A stretch of DNA of 30,618 nt, taken from assembly GCA_934561485.1 (NCBI GenBank), contig CAKTGS010000016.1:1-30618 (forward strand), read 5' to 3'. The notes under the pieces were generated by a model that searched no databases, was not told the origin of the DNA, and saw only the letters and a list, made by a program, of their open reading frames with translations. Shown here one piece after another: positions 7,312-15,705 of this stretch. Position numbers and translations under genes: made by a program. The stretch comes from an uncultured Faecalibacterium sp. GTDB lineage: Bacteria; Bacillota; Clostridia; Oscillospirales; Ruminococcaceae. Positions within the stretch are counted from its first letter, which is position 1. Every line of letters starts with the position of its first letter.

Positions 7312-8669
7312 GCAATCTCTCCGTTTCTCTCCAAATCGTTCTCGGTCTCGCCGGTGGTGCCCGGGGCAGTCTCCTGGGCAGGAGCCGCTGCGGGCTGCTC
7401 GGCCGGTTCGGCGGCAGGGGTCTGCTCCGCCGGCTGCTGGGTCTGCTCTGTGCCGGATGCCGCCGGGGTCTCCTCCGGCAGGGTGGTCTCTTCGCTCACC
7501 GCAGGCGTTTCCGCCTGCACGGCCGACACGCCGCCCAGGCTGCCGCAGCCGTTCAGCTCATACTGGGTCACGCCATCACTGATGGTGCCGGACTGGCTGA
7601 TGCCGTCAATGAAATAATAGATCTTGCCGCTGGTGCGGTCCCAGCCCTGCTTGAGGGCACCGGATGCATCAAAGGCATAGGGCTGGCCCGCGATCACGTT
7701 CCAGCCGGTCAGGTAATGGCCGTTGCCGTCCAGGTAATAGCGATTGGCCCCGTTCTGTGCCCAGCCGGCCTTGCTTACGCCATCCACAAAGTAGTAGCTT
7801 CCGCCGCCGGTTTCGGTCCAGCCCTGGGCCAGGCCGCCGCTGGTGTTGAAATACAGCTGCGTGCCGTCCAGCGTCTGCCAGCCCTTGAGCATCTCGCCGG
7901 TTTTCTGGTAGTAATAGCGGGTACCGTTGTGCTCCTGCCAGCCGGTCTGCTCCACGCCATTTTCATCAAACAGATACCAGCCGTCCACCGTCTTGTACCA
8001 GCCGGTTACAATGGTGCCGGTGCTGTCAAAGTAGTAGCGCTTGCCGTCAATGGACGCAAAGGCATCCACGGCGCGGCCCGCTGCGGAGAAGTAATAGGTG
8101 TTGCCGTCCTTGGCCTTGTGGTAACCCTCGTCCGCCGAGCCGTCCGCATTCAGATACCACGAAACGCCGTTTTCTTCATAAAAGCCGGAGCGGGGGTGGC
8201 CGGTCTCGTCAAAGCAGTACACCGTATCGCCAACGGTTTTCCAGCCGGTGTACAGCTGGCCGCTGTCGGGCTGGAAGTAATACGACACTCCATTTACCTC
8301 GCACTCGCCCCGGGCCAGTTCGCCCTTGGAGTTTGCGTAGCCCACAAAGCCCTCTGTGTTGATCCAGCCCTTCTGCACGTAGCCGTCCTGGTTGAAATAA
8401 TACAGCTGGTCTGCAATTTCATACAGCCCCCGGAGCATGTCGCCGGTTTGTGAGGAAATAAAGTAGCGTCCCTTCACACTGCCGTGCCAGCCGGTAACGT
8501 TGTATTTCAGCGCTCTGGCCGTTTTCATCACACCAAAGGTGAATGCAGCAACAAACAGCACCGAGCCAACCACCATGGCGGCGGCTTTCAGCGGTGTTGC
8601 CTTACCCTTTCGTCTGCGCGTTTTTTTGTAAATGCTGAAGTGATATCGCTTTATTTTCTGGCGCTTCAT
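7308..8669 (-). CDS. Membrane-anchored protein with cell-wall-binding (choline/glucan-type) repeats (453 aa)
   Basis: A basic N-terminus (RYHFSIYKKTRRRKGK) precedes one membrane segment at about residues 29-48, with no lipobox or clear cleavage site, so the protein is probably anchored with its C-terminus outside. Residues about 55-375 consist of roughly fourteen repeats of about 20 residues with the pattern of the CW-binding/glucan-binding family: GW preceding an aromatic cluster such as KRYYFDSTGTIVTGWYK. The tail (about 385-440) is a Pro/Ala/Glu/Thr-rich low-complexity segment. These repeats bind choline, teichoic acid or glucans in other proteins; the ligand here is unknown. No catalytic domain is present. 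The gene overlaps the VanX-like gene by 4 bases and could localise that enzyme to the wall. The ribosome binding site is modest (GGGAATGG). Confidence 0.87.
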   Translation of the reverse strand: MKRQKIKRYHFSIYKKTRRRKGKATPLKAAAMVVGSVLFVAAFTFGVMKTARALKYNVTGWHGSVKGRYFISSQTGDMLRGLYEIADQLYYFNQDGYVQKGWINTEGFVGYANSKGELARGECEVNGVSYYFQPDSGQLYTGWKTVGDTVYCFDETGHPRSGFYEENGVSWYLNADGSADEGYHKAKDGNTYYFSAAGRAVDAFASIDGKRYYFDSTGTIVTGWYKTVDGWYLFDENGVEQTGWQEHNGTRYYYQKTGEMLKGWQTLDGTQLYFNTSGGLAQGWTETGGGSYYFVDGVSKAGWAQNGANRYYLDGNGHYLTGWNVIAGQPYAFDASGALKQGWDRTSGKIYYFIDGISQSGTISDGVTQYELNGCGSLGGVSAVQAETPAVSEETTLPEETPAASGTEQTQQPAEQTPAAEPAEQPAAAPAQETAPGTTGETENDLERNGEIA

Positions 8670-8700
8670 TGTTCCATTCCCATATCCTGAGATAGACGCT

Positions 8701-8727
8701 CAGCCTTCGGAGCATTTCCGAAGGCTG
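8701..8727 (-). terminator. Perfect 11-bp hairpin between two co-directional genes
   Basis: CAGCCTTCGGA at 8701-8711 pairs perfectly with TCCGAAGGCTG at 8717-8727 across a 5-base loop. It lies just after the Ser/Ala-rich lipoprotein gene and before the wall-binding protein gene. On the minus strand it is followed by AGCGTCTATC, not a run of T, so it is either a weak terminator or an mRNA-stabilising hairpin separating the expression of the upstream and downstream genes. Confidence 0.5.
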
Positions 8728-8737
8728 AATTCGTTTA

Positions 8738-9316
8738 TCAATATACGTCCTGTACGGTCTCCTTGCCGTTTTCACGGTAGGTCGTCACGGAGAAGTCTCC
8801 GTAATCCAGAATGCCGTCCTCGCCATCGCCCATGCAGCTGGACGCATACTCGGCGCTCTTCGGCTTGCCAATGGCGGCATACAGCTTGGACACATCGCTG
8901 CCGATGTACTTCTGTGCCGTTTCAATGCTCACGGTCTCGGCCGGGGCAGCTGCCGGTTCTTCGGCCGGAGCGGTGGAAGCCGCCGGGGCGGGAGCCGGGT
9001 CTGCTTTTTTGCTCTCACTGGAAGCGGGCTTTTCTTCCTTGGAGGAAGCCGCCGGAGCCGTTTTTTCTTTCTGCGAAGAAGCTGCAGGCTCTGCTTCCGA
9101 AGAAGCCTCCGACACGGCTTCCGACACCACAGAAGCCGCTTCCGATGCCGCCTCGCTCTCCGGCACTGCCTCAGATGCGGCCTGCGAAGAAGCCGCTGCT
9201 TCCGAAGAAGCTGCCGAAGATGCCGTGGAAGCTGCTGTAGAACTTGCGCCGCAGCCTGCGGCAAAAAGAACCGCCCCGCACAGGGCAACACTGATCATAT
9301 TGCGTTTTAAATTCAT
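8738..9316 (-). CDS. Ser/Ala/Glu-rich lipoprotein with small C-terminal domain (192 aa)
   Basis: The signal peptide MNLKRNMISVALCGAVLF ends in lipobox FAAGC (Cys22). Residues about 23-125 are low-complexity: repeated SEAASE/ASSEA units followed by Lys/Glu/Pro/Ala-rich sequence, a typical extended spacer crossing the wall. The last 65 residues form a compact domain, starting ETAQKYIGSDVSKLYAAIG and ending in FSVTTYRENGKETVQDVY. I have a sense of similar short domains in other gut clostridial lipoproteins but cannot name a family. The start is the ATG at 9316, with AAGGA about 10 bases upstream; longer in-frame starts would run into the upstream gene. A small hairpin (AACGCT, GCAA loop, AGCGTT) precedes the ribosome site. 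Function unknown. Confidence 0.82.
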   Translation of the reverse strand: MNLKRNMISVALCGAVLFAAGCGASSTAASTASSAASSEAAASSQAASEAVPESEAASEAASVVSEAVSEASSEAEPAASSQKEKTAPAASSKEEKPASSESKKADPAPAPAASTAPAEEPAAAPAETVSIETAQKYIGSDVSKLYAAIGKPKSAEYASSCMGDGEDGILDYGDFSVTTYRENGKETVQDVY

Positions 9317-9347
9317 TTTCTGTTCGTCCTTCCAACGCTTTGCAGCG

Positions 9348-10703
9348 TTATTTGTTGATTGTATCGGAAACAAGCTGCCCCCCGGAGCGGTATGCCACCG
9401 AGAGTGCCTGGTCCTGCAACGCAAGGGGGAGATAGGCCGTAAACGGCTGCCGGCCATCGCCGCAGGGCGAAGCCTCGTACATCTGGTCCCCGGCCAGAAT
9501 GTAAATGGGCGAGTCGTCATCCACCGCTGCATCGGCCAGATCTGCGCTCAGGCAGAAACAGCCGTCCATGCGGCTGTCGCTGCTCTGCGCCGTGACCGTG
9601 CGGCCGGTGGGCTGCGCGGCTTCCGGAGTGCGCTGCGGCGCGGGAAGCTCCGGCGCACGCTCCAGCAGCCAGTTCAGGTTGCGCTCCACGATCTCCACCA
9701 GCAGGGTGTCCGGCTCTTCCTCCAGCACCGCCGTCAGCCGGTAGGGCATATTGCGGGAAAAGCACGCCTTGCCGTAGCTCTGGGCCAGGAAAGGGTGCAG
9801 GTTGATGCCAAAGGAATCGCGGTAGACAAAAATGCTGCCCTGCGCGGATGCATTGGTGGTGTGAATGGTAATGTCGTCCGCCGTGCGGAAGCCATCGCCG
9901 TAGACATAGCTGAAATCGTAGGCCGCATCCTGCTCGGTCTCGGTGCCTGCCGGGTATACCATCTCGTACAGGTCACCGGTGTGGGGCTGGGTGCCGCCGG
10001 TTTTCAGGGCGTCAAAATCCACTGCCGTGCCACCCAGCTTCTGCACCAGGGCCTGGGCTGCCAGCTGTGCGCCCTGCATGTTCCAGTGGCTGTCCAGCCG
10101 GTAATACAGCTGCTCGTCCTGGGTGCTCAGCACCCCATACAGGTCGGCGTACTGCACCCCCTGCTGCTCCAGCTGCTGGGTCAGCAGCTGGATGTTCCGG
10201 GTCTGGGCTGCCTGGTAGCGGGCAGGCATTTTGCTGTTGTACAGCGAGTTTTTGTTGGGAGCCACCGTAAAGCAGAACTGAATGCCGTTCTGCTCGCAGA
10301 ACTCCTGCATCAGGGCCAGCACATGGGCAGCGGCATAGCTCTGCCGCTGGGTAAACAGGTTGGCACCGATGTAGTCCTCCTCGGTGCTGCGGTAGAACAG
10401 CCACCCGTCCCGGCCCAGCAGCACGCTGTCGCTGTCCAGTGCCTGCAGCACCTTGCCGGTAAGGGTATCGTTCGCGGTGATCATCTCATGCCGGAAGCCG
10501 AAATGATCGGAGAAGTAATCCGAAAAATCGTTCAGGATGCTGGTGTTGAAGGTGCCGTTTTCATCCAGCAGCTCCGGCGCAGAGGCCAGGCGCTCGTTGC
10601 CCACTGCCGTGGCCGTCTGCCAGGGAATGACAACGGTCGGCAGGATGCAGAGCACTGCAGCCGCACCGACAAACAGGGCATGGCCCACTTTTTTCTTTTG
10701 CAT
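9348..10703 (-). CDS. AlgJ/AlgX-like SGNH O-acetyltransferase partner of MBOAT (451 aa)
   Basis: This protein probably transfers or helps transfer acetyl groups to a surface polysaccharide on the outer face of the membrane, in partnership with the MBOAT protein encoded just upstream. It has one N-terminal membrane anchor (about residues 7-27). Family landmarks are GRDGWLFY (98-104), the D-x-H-W motif in YRLDSHWN (Asp204, His206), and the serine motif VYRDSFG (Ser297), which make up the catalytic triad of AlgX/AlgJ-type enzymes. All three are present, so it should be active. The start is the ATG at 10703, where GAGGTG lies 6 bases upstream; the frame runs 13 codons further without a better site. 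It begins 10 bases after the MBOAT gene ends, the usual pairing. The exact polymer cannot be told from sequence. Confidence 0.88.
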   Translation of the reverse strand: MQKKKVGHALFVGAAAVLCILPTVVIPWQTATAVGNERLASAPELLDENGTFNTSILNDFSDYFSDHFGFRHEMITANDTLTGKVLQALDSDSVLLGRDGWLFYRSTEEDYIGANLFTQRQSYAAAHVLALMQEFCEQNGIQFCFTVAPNKNSLYNSKMPARYQAAQTRNIQLLTQQLEQQGVQYADLYGVLSTQDEQLYYRLDSHWNMQGAQLAAQALVQKLGGTAVDFDALKTGGTQPHTGDLYEMVYPAGTETEQDAAYDFSYVYGDGFRTADDITIHTTNASAQGSIFVYRDSFGINLHPFLAQSYGKACFSRNMPYRLTAVLEEEPDTLLVEIVERNLNWLLERAPELPAPQRTPEAAQPTGRTVTAQSSDSRMDGCFCLSADLADAAVDDDSPIYILAGDQMYEASPCGDGRQPFTAYLPLALQDQALSVAYRSGGQLVSDTINK

Positions 10704-10713
10704 TGCATTCACC

Positions 10714-12138
10714 TCAGAACTGGAAATAAATGAACGGCACATAGGATGCTGCCGACAGGTGCAGAATGTCCACCACCAGCAGAACCAGCACAGCGGCGTA
10801 GCTCAACGCGCCCACCGCCGTCTGTACGGTCTCGCTGCAGGCGGCCAGCTTCTGGCGGGCCAGCGGCAGCACCGGGGTGCTGCCCACAATGCCCAGCACC
10901 AGGGCGCAGGCCATGAACGGGGTCAGGCACTGAGCCAGCAGCAGCTGGGTCTGGGCTGCCGTGCCCACCCCGGCAAACAGCGCCGCGATCATCTGCATGG
11001 CCTGGCCCATGGTGTCGGCCCGGAAGATCATAAAGCCGATGAGCACCACCAGCAGGGTGTACCCATGCCACAGCACCGTGCGGACCCCGCGCAGCGCGCC
11101 ATTCTTCCGCGCCGGAAACAGCCGTGCGGCAAAATCCTCAGCCACGATGAAGAAGCCGTGCCACAGGCCCCACACGATAAAGGTCCAGTTGGCCCCGTGC
11201 CACAGGCCGGTGCAGAAAAAGACGATCAGCTTGTTACGGTAGGTTTTGGCTTTGCCCTTGCGGTTGCCGCCCAGCGGAATGTAAAGATACTCCTTGAACC
11301 AGGTGGACAGGGAGATGTGCCACCGCCGCCAGAACTCCTGGATGCTGCCGGAAATGTACGGATAGTTGAAGTTTTCTTTGAAGTGGAAGCCAAAGCACAG
11401 CCCCAGGCCGATGGCCATATCGCTGTAACCGCTGAAGTCAAAGTAGATCTGCAGCAGGTAGCCCACCGCTGCCAGCCAGGCCAGGCGGCTGTCCACCACG
11501 GCACTGTCGGCGGCATAAATGCGGGTAACCACCCCGCCGCACACGTCTGCAATGAGCAGCTTTTTGCTCAGGCCCACCACAAAGCGGCGCAGGCCCCGGG
11601 CCAGCTGCTCCAGCGACTGACTGCGGCAGTTGATCTCGCCGGCCACATCCTCGTAGCGCACAATGGGGCCGGCCACCAGCTGCGGGAACAGCGAAATATA
11701 CAGCAGCACATCGCTGAACCGGCGGCTCTGCAGCCGCTCGTCTCTGTAAACGTCAATGACATAGCTCAGGCCCTGGAAGGTGAAAAAGGAGATGCCCACC
11801 GGCAGAACGATGGAAGGCACCGGCACTGCGGCCCCGGGCAGCAGATTGATGGTCTGCGCCAGGAACCCCAGGTACTTGAACACACCCAGGATGCCCAGGT
11901 TGACCACCACCGCACCGGCAAGCACCCACTTGCGGCGCGGCACAAACAGGCCTGCCACATAGTTGCAGAACACCGAGAACAGCAGCAGCAGCATATACCA
12001 CAGGCTGCTGAATGCATAAAACAGAAGGCTGACCGCAATGAGCCAGGCATTCTTTGCCTTCAGTTTCGGGCACAGATAATACACGCCCAGAACCACCGGC
12101 AGAAACAGGAACAGAAAAATTACGGAGCTGAAAACCAT
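10714..12138 (-). CDS. MBOAT-family membrane O-acyltransferase (AlgI/DltB/PatA-like, 474 aa)
   Basis: This polytopic membrane protein should move acyl (probably acetyl) groups across the membrane for O-acetylation of a cell-surface polymer. MBOAT landmarks are clear: VLPVGISFFTFQGLSYVIDVYR (the sequence at 112-132 containing GISFFTFQ), LFPQLVAGPIVRY (149-161), YFDFSGYSDMAIGLG, EFWRRWHISLSTWF with His274, and GLWHGANWTF with the presumed catalytic His314, followed by WGLWHG (His327). Length and topology fit AlgI. GAGGTAAG lies 5 bases before the ATG. It is followed immediately by the AlgJ/AlgX-like gene. No D-alanylation genes (dltA, dltC) are present, and the AlgX-type partner argues for acetylation, not teichoic acid D-alanylation. 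Confidence 0.92.
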   Translation of the reverse strand: MVFSSVIFLFLFLPVVLGVYYLCPKLKAKNAWLIAVSLLFYAFSSLWYMLLLLFSVFCNYVAGLFVPRRKWVLAGAVVVNLGILGVFKYLGFLAQTINLLPGAAVPVPSIVLPVGISFFTFQGLSYVIDVYRDERLQSRRFSDVLLYISLFPQLVAGPIVRYEDVAGEINCRSQSLEQLARGLRRFVVGLSKKLLIADVCGGVVTRIYAADSAVVDSRLAWLAAVGYLLQIYFDFSGYSDMAIGLGLCFGFHFKENFNYPYISGSIQEFWRRWHISLSTWFKEYLYIPLGGNRKGKAKTYRNKLIVFFCTGLWHGANWTFIVWGLWHGFFIVAEDFAARLFPARKNGALRGVRTVLWHGYTLLVVLIGFMIFRADTMGQAMQMIAALFAGVGTAAQTQLLLAQCLTPFMACALVLGIVGSTPVLPLARQKLAACSETVQTAVGALSYAAVLVLLVVDILHLSAASYVPFIYFQF

Positions 12139-12156
12139 GCGATCTTACCTCAGCAG

Positions 12157-13221
12157 TTACGGGAACTGGTAGCTGAACACGGTTTTATTCAGCGGCATCT
12201 TATACATATTGTAATTTGCCTTGCCGTATTTACCAACGCGATAGCCCCACTCCAGCTCAACGTCATAGATGTAGGACTGACCGTTTTCCGGGATCATGAC
12301 CCATGCGTGGTCGGAATCCTTGCGGCCCACGCCGCCGGACACCACGTAGGCATCGTAGCCGATACGGCGTGCCATGTACATGAACTGACCGGCAAAGCAG
12401 TAGCAGTTGCCCTTTTTGTGTTCAAACATGAACAGGGCGCTCTCCTCGGCCCAGGACGTGGTGCCGCGGGCCTGATGCGGGCGTGCCAGGTAAGCGCCGT
12501 GGTCGCGCACATACAGGTAGGCGGCGCGCAACTTCTGGGACTTGGTCATGCTGGAGTTGGTGCAGGAGGCCAGGGCCTGGTCCACATAGCTGTCCAGCGT
12601 GGCATTGCCGGAGGTGTAGCGGCCATCGGCACCAAAGTACAGGCGGCCGATGGTGGTGTTGGTGGCAAAGGAGCCATCCTTCTTCACGTAGTACAGGCCG
12701 CCGTTGATCTCGTGCTGACCGGCGCTGTAGCTGTCGATGACATAGCCTTCCTTGGAGACATGGTACAGGCCGCCGTCAATGGTCACAAAACCCGGCTGGT
12801 ACACATCAAAGTGGTCGCCGGTGATGGAAACATGGCACAGCACACCGTCCACCCGCACAAAGCCTGCCGGGTAGGCATCAATCACGCTGCCCTCCTGGGA
12901 AACGTGATACACGCCGCCGTCAATGGTCACAAAGCCCTGCTGATACACATCCAGCACATCATCGGTGTAGTGGTACAGCCGACCATCCACGGCCTCAAAG
13001 CCGTTCTTTTTCACGGCAGGCATCAGCGGCAGAGAGATGCCGGGCTGCCCTTCGCTGCCCTCACTGCTCTCGCCCGAAGAAATGCCCAGCCACTGCAGCA
13101 CCTGAGAGATGCAGTTTTCCTCGGCAGGTGCCGCAGATGGCTGGGCCGCCTGGGCTGCCGGTGCAGCCAGCAGTGCAGCTGCAGCCACCGCAGCCGCAGC
13201 AACTTTCATTTTTTTCAACAT
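12157..13221 (-). CDS. Secreted transglutaminase-like protein with N-terminal repeats (354 aa)
   Basis: A signal peptide rich in Ala (cleavage likely after about residue 25, AQA) leads into an acidic linker. Residues about 75-190 hold four or five repeats of about 24 residues with the pattern GFVTIDGG-YHVS-EG-VID-Y; they look like relatives of wall-binding repeats but with TIDGG instead of GW motifs. The C-terminal part is a transglutaminase-like cysteine-protease fold: Cys273 in KKGNCYCFAGQF, His305 in DSDHAWVMI and Asp320 in YIYDVELEW, with spacing as expected for a catalytic triad. Such secreted domains cleave or cross-link peptides; which one applies here is open. It could form isopeptide links among pilus or wall proteins encoded nearby. 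AAGGGG precedes the ATG. Confidence 0.85.
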   Translation of the reverse strand: MLKKMKVAAAAVAAAALLAAPAAQAAQPSAAPAEENCISQVLQWLGISSGESSEGSEGQPGISLPLMPAVKKNGFEAVDGRLYHYTDDVLDVYQQGFVTIDGGVYHVSQEGSVIDAYPAGFVRVDGVLCHVSITGDHFDVYQPGFVTIDGGLYHVSKEGYVIDSYSAGQHEINGGLYYVKKDGSFATNTTIGRLYFGADGRYTSGNATLDSYVDQALASCTNSSMTKSQKLRAAYLYVRDHGAYLARPHQARGTTSWAEESALFMFEHKKGNCYCFAGQFMYMARRIGYDAYVVSGGVGRKDSDHAWVMIPENGQSYIYDVELEWGYRVGKYGKANYNMYKMPLNKTVFSYQFP

Positions 13222-13262
13222 TTTCCAATACCCCTTTCGGTTGGTCCGCAGATGCAGAACCG

Positions 13263-13400
13263 TTATTTATACTCTTTCCAGATCTGTTCGTTCAGCTTTT
13301 TTTCCTTGCTGCGCAACACCCGGAAAGCAATGACCGCCGCAATTGCAGCGATGATCATTCCAGCAATTCCCACGGCAAAAAAGATCTGCCCGGTCGACAT
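13263..13400 (-). CDS. 45-residue single-pass membrane protein
   Basis: A short reading frame begins ATG at 13400 with GGAGG exactly 8 bases upstream, and stops at 13263. The product begins MSTGQIFFAVGIAGMIIAAI, continues as a hydrophobic segment to about residue 27 and ends in a charged tail (RVLRSKEKKLNEQIWKEYK). It fills the otherwise empty 192-base gap between the kinase gene and the transglutaminase gene, on the same strand, 13 bases after the kinase stop. The ribosome site, the clean membrane segment and positive-inside tail, and the snug fit support a real gene. Its role is unknown; small single-pass proteins next to a membrane kinase can be regulators or subunits. It would be missed by size cut-offs. 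Confidence 0.72.
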   Translation of the reverse strand: MSTGQIFFAVGIAGMIIAAIAAVIAFRVLRSKEKKLNEQIWKEYK

Positions 13401-13413
13401 GATGCATTCCTCC

Positions 13414-15705
13414 TTACTTGAGCCAGCCGCTGGTGTGCAGCTGATCCACCAGGTTCTTCAGAACGGTCATCTGTGCATTCTCCACGCCGTTGGCCTGGGC
13501 CTGACGGTACTTTTCCAAGGCCGACTCGTACAGCGTCTGCACCTGGGTGTAATCCCGTTTGTCGGTGGCCAGCGTGCCCTGCCAGTCGATCAGCAGGTAG
13601 GCCTGCTGCATATCAAAGCGGTAGTCCGTGGGGTACTGCTCCGACAGCTCGGCCAGCAGCTGCTGGGCCTGTTTGTATTCATCCAGCGCCTGCAGCACCG
13701 TGGCCAGGTTCAACTTGGTGGAAATGGTGCCGTAACCGGCGTCTACCAGCTCGGTCAGCAGCTGTTTGGCCTTGGTGTACAGCGGCTTGGCTTCGTCCTT
13801 GCGGGCCATAGCCTGCCGGATGTAAACATCCGCCAGCATCTCGGTCTGCAGCACAGCCTGGCTGTCAGTCAGCACCGTGCGGCCCTGCTCCAGAATGGAA
13901 ACGGCCTGGTCGGTGTCGTCCATCTGCAGAGCCGCGTTGGCTGCCGAGAGGTATGCGTGGCTCAGCAGCTGCGCATCCTCCACCTCGTCAAACACCTGCT
14001 TGTACAGCGTCAGTGCCTGGGCGTACTCCTTCTGTGTCACGGCGATCTCCGCCGCAACCAAGTCGCAGTCGCCGGAGGCGGCATTGCGGCTGCGCAGGTT
14101 GTCCAACGCCTTCTGGGCCTCGTCCACCTTGCCGGCGTTGGCCAGCGCAATGGCAAAGCTGCGGTAACTGTCGGTCCCCGCCCCTGTAACCTGCACGGCC
14201 TGCCGCAGCTCCTGCACGGCGCTGTCGTAGTCCTTCAGCTCAATGTAGCAGTTGCCCTTGATATAGTGCAGCTGTTCCACCGAGACCGAATCCAGATTTT
14301 TTTCTTCCAGGCTGCCGGAAGAAAGCGCACTGTCCAGCTGGTCGATGGCTCCCTGGTAGTCGCCCATGTGGTACAGCAGCACCGCACGCTGCAGATAACC
14401 CTCAATGCGGCCCGGCTGCTGGCGGATCGCTTCGTCCAGCAATGTCTGCGCTGCGCTGTATTCCATGTTTTGTTCCTTCTGTTCGGCCTGTGCCAGGCTG
14501 AGCAGATAGGTATTTTCGCGGTCGGTTTTCATGCGCTCAAAACCGTACCAGCAGCTGTAGGCACTGGCGGCAAAGCAGCCGGCCAGCACCAGCGAGATCA
14601 CCCGCTTCTGCAGTTTGTAGCTCTTGTAACCCCGGTCCATCTGGGCAATGTCGTGCAGGGCGCGCAGCATCTCGGAGGCCTGCTGGAAGCGCTTGGCCTG
14701 CTGCTTCTGCATGGCACGCTGGATGATGGTCTGCATAGGCAGGCTGATGTGGGGCTTGTACTGCGCCAGCGGCGTGACGTTTCCCAGCGATTTTTCCGGG
14801 TGGTGCCCCGTTACCGCATAGTACAGCGTTGCGCCAATGGCATAGATATCGGTTGCCCTGGAGATGGGGCCGTACCCGCTCTGCACGGCAGCGGATGCTG
14901 TCTGCTTCGGGCGTGCATCCGGCTGCGGCATCACTACGGTGCCCCCCTGCGCATCGGCTCCCGGCTCCATCACAGCCGTGGCCCCGCCGCCCTGCGGCAT
15001 GGGCACCGTGCCGTCCGCATAGGCCGCCTGCATGGGCATGGTCCCCGTTGCAAACCCGCCCTGCATAGGCATGGTGCCGCCGGGCATGGCTTCGGTGGGC
15101 ACCTGGGGCAGCGGCCCTTTAAAAGGTCTGTCCGCAGGGGCTGCCTTGGCCTGGTACTGTTCCGGAGCGGCATAGCCATCCGTCACGCCCACCGAGGCAC
15201 GGTCCTTTTTGAAGATCAGCGAAGTGTTGAAGTCGATCAGGCAGACATTGCCGCTGTCGGTGATCATCACGTTGCCGGGCTTGATGTCGCAGTGGATGAT
15301 GGCGGGCTTTTCCCGCGTTTCCTGGTGCAGATAGTCCACCACTTCACACAGCTGGCAGGCCCAGCGGTAGCAGTCCTTCTGGCTGATGGGGCCGTTGGAT
15401 TCCACATGCTGCTGCAGGTTTTTGCCGCTGATCAGGTCCATGACGGTGTAAATGCAGCCGTCTGTGCCGTAGATCACATCGTAAATGCGGGGCAGGTACT
15501 GATGCTTCAGGTTTTTCAGGATGGAGGATTCGCTTTCCTGATCCATCATGTGCTGGAACTGGGGCTGCACCCGCTTGATCACAACCTCGATGTCCATGCC
15601 CTTTTTGTGGGCCTTGAACAGGTCGCCCGTGCCGCCCAGATGGTTCAGCACTTCAATGTGGTCATAGTCGGGGTGCACAAAACCCAGCACTACATTTTCG
15701 CTCAC
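13414..15705 (-). CDS. Membrane Ser/Thr protein kinase with C-terminal TPR domain (763 aa)
   Basis: This is a PknB-type eukaryotic-like kinase. The kinase domain spans about residues 1-350: Lys44 (VVIKRV), an αC glutamate at 57 or 59, HCDIKPGNVM with catalytic Asp140 and Asn145, and the metal-binding Asp158 in DFN, where DFG is usual. APE appears as APEQ (180-183). Between it and the helix-F region (ATDIYAIGATLYY, 284-295) lies an unusual insertion of about 95 residues, rich in Pro, Gly, Met and Gln, with repeated Thr motifs (GGTMPMQ, TGTMPMQ, DGTVPMPQ, GGTVVMPQ). The nucleotide-binding loop is also degenerate (LGGTGDLF). A membrane segment follows at about 369-387, then TPRs to the C-terminus, presumably outside the cell as the sensor part. 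Translation starts at GTG 15705, GGAGG 6 bases upstream, overlapping the phosphatase stop by 4 bases. Confidence 0.9.
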   Translation of the reverse strand: MSENVVLGFVHPDYDHIEVLNHLGGTGDLFKAHKKGMDIEVVIKRVQPQFQHMMDQESESSILKNLKHQYLPRIYDVIYGTDGCIYTVMDLISGKNLQQHVESNGPISQKDCYRWACQLCEVVDYLHQETREKPAIIHCDIKPGNVMITDSGNVCLIDFNTSLIFKKDRASVGVTDGYAAPEQYQAKAAPADRPFKGPLPQVPTEAMPGGTMPMQGGFATGTMPMQAAYADGTVPMPQGGGATAVMEPGADAQGGTVVMPQPDARPKQTASAAVQSGYGPISRATDIYAIGATLYYAVTGHHPEKSLGNVTPLAQYKPHISLPMQTIIQRAMQKQQAKRFQQASEMLRALHDIAQMDRGYKSYKLQKRVISLVLAGCFAASAYSCWYGFERMKTDRENTYLLSLAQAEQKEQNMEYSAAQTLLDEAIRQQPGRIEGYLQRAVLLYHMGDYQGAIDQLDSALSSGSLEEKNLDSVSVEQLHYIKGNCYIELKDYDSAVQELRQAVQVTGAGTDSYRSFAIALANAGKVDEAQKALDNLRSRNAASGDCDLVAAEIAVTQKEYAQALTLYKQVFDEVEDAQLLSHAYLSAANAALQMDDTDQAVSILEQGRTVLTDSQAVLQTEMLADVYIRQAMARKDEAKPLYTKAKQLLTELVDAGYGTISTKLNLATVLQALDEYKQAQQLLAELSEQYPTDYRFDMQQAYLLIDWQGTLATDKRDYTQVQTLYESALEKYRQAQANGVENAQMTVLKNLVDQLHTSGWLK

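Noticed and set aside
10714..12138. DltB for teichoic acid D-alanylation
   Set aside because: No dltA, dltC or dltD-like gene is present; the partner has AlgJ/AlgX motifs, which fits O-acetylation.
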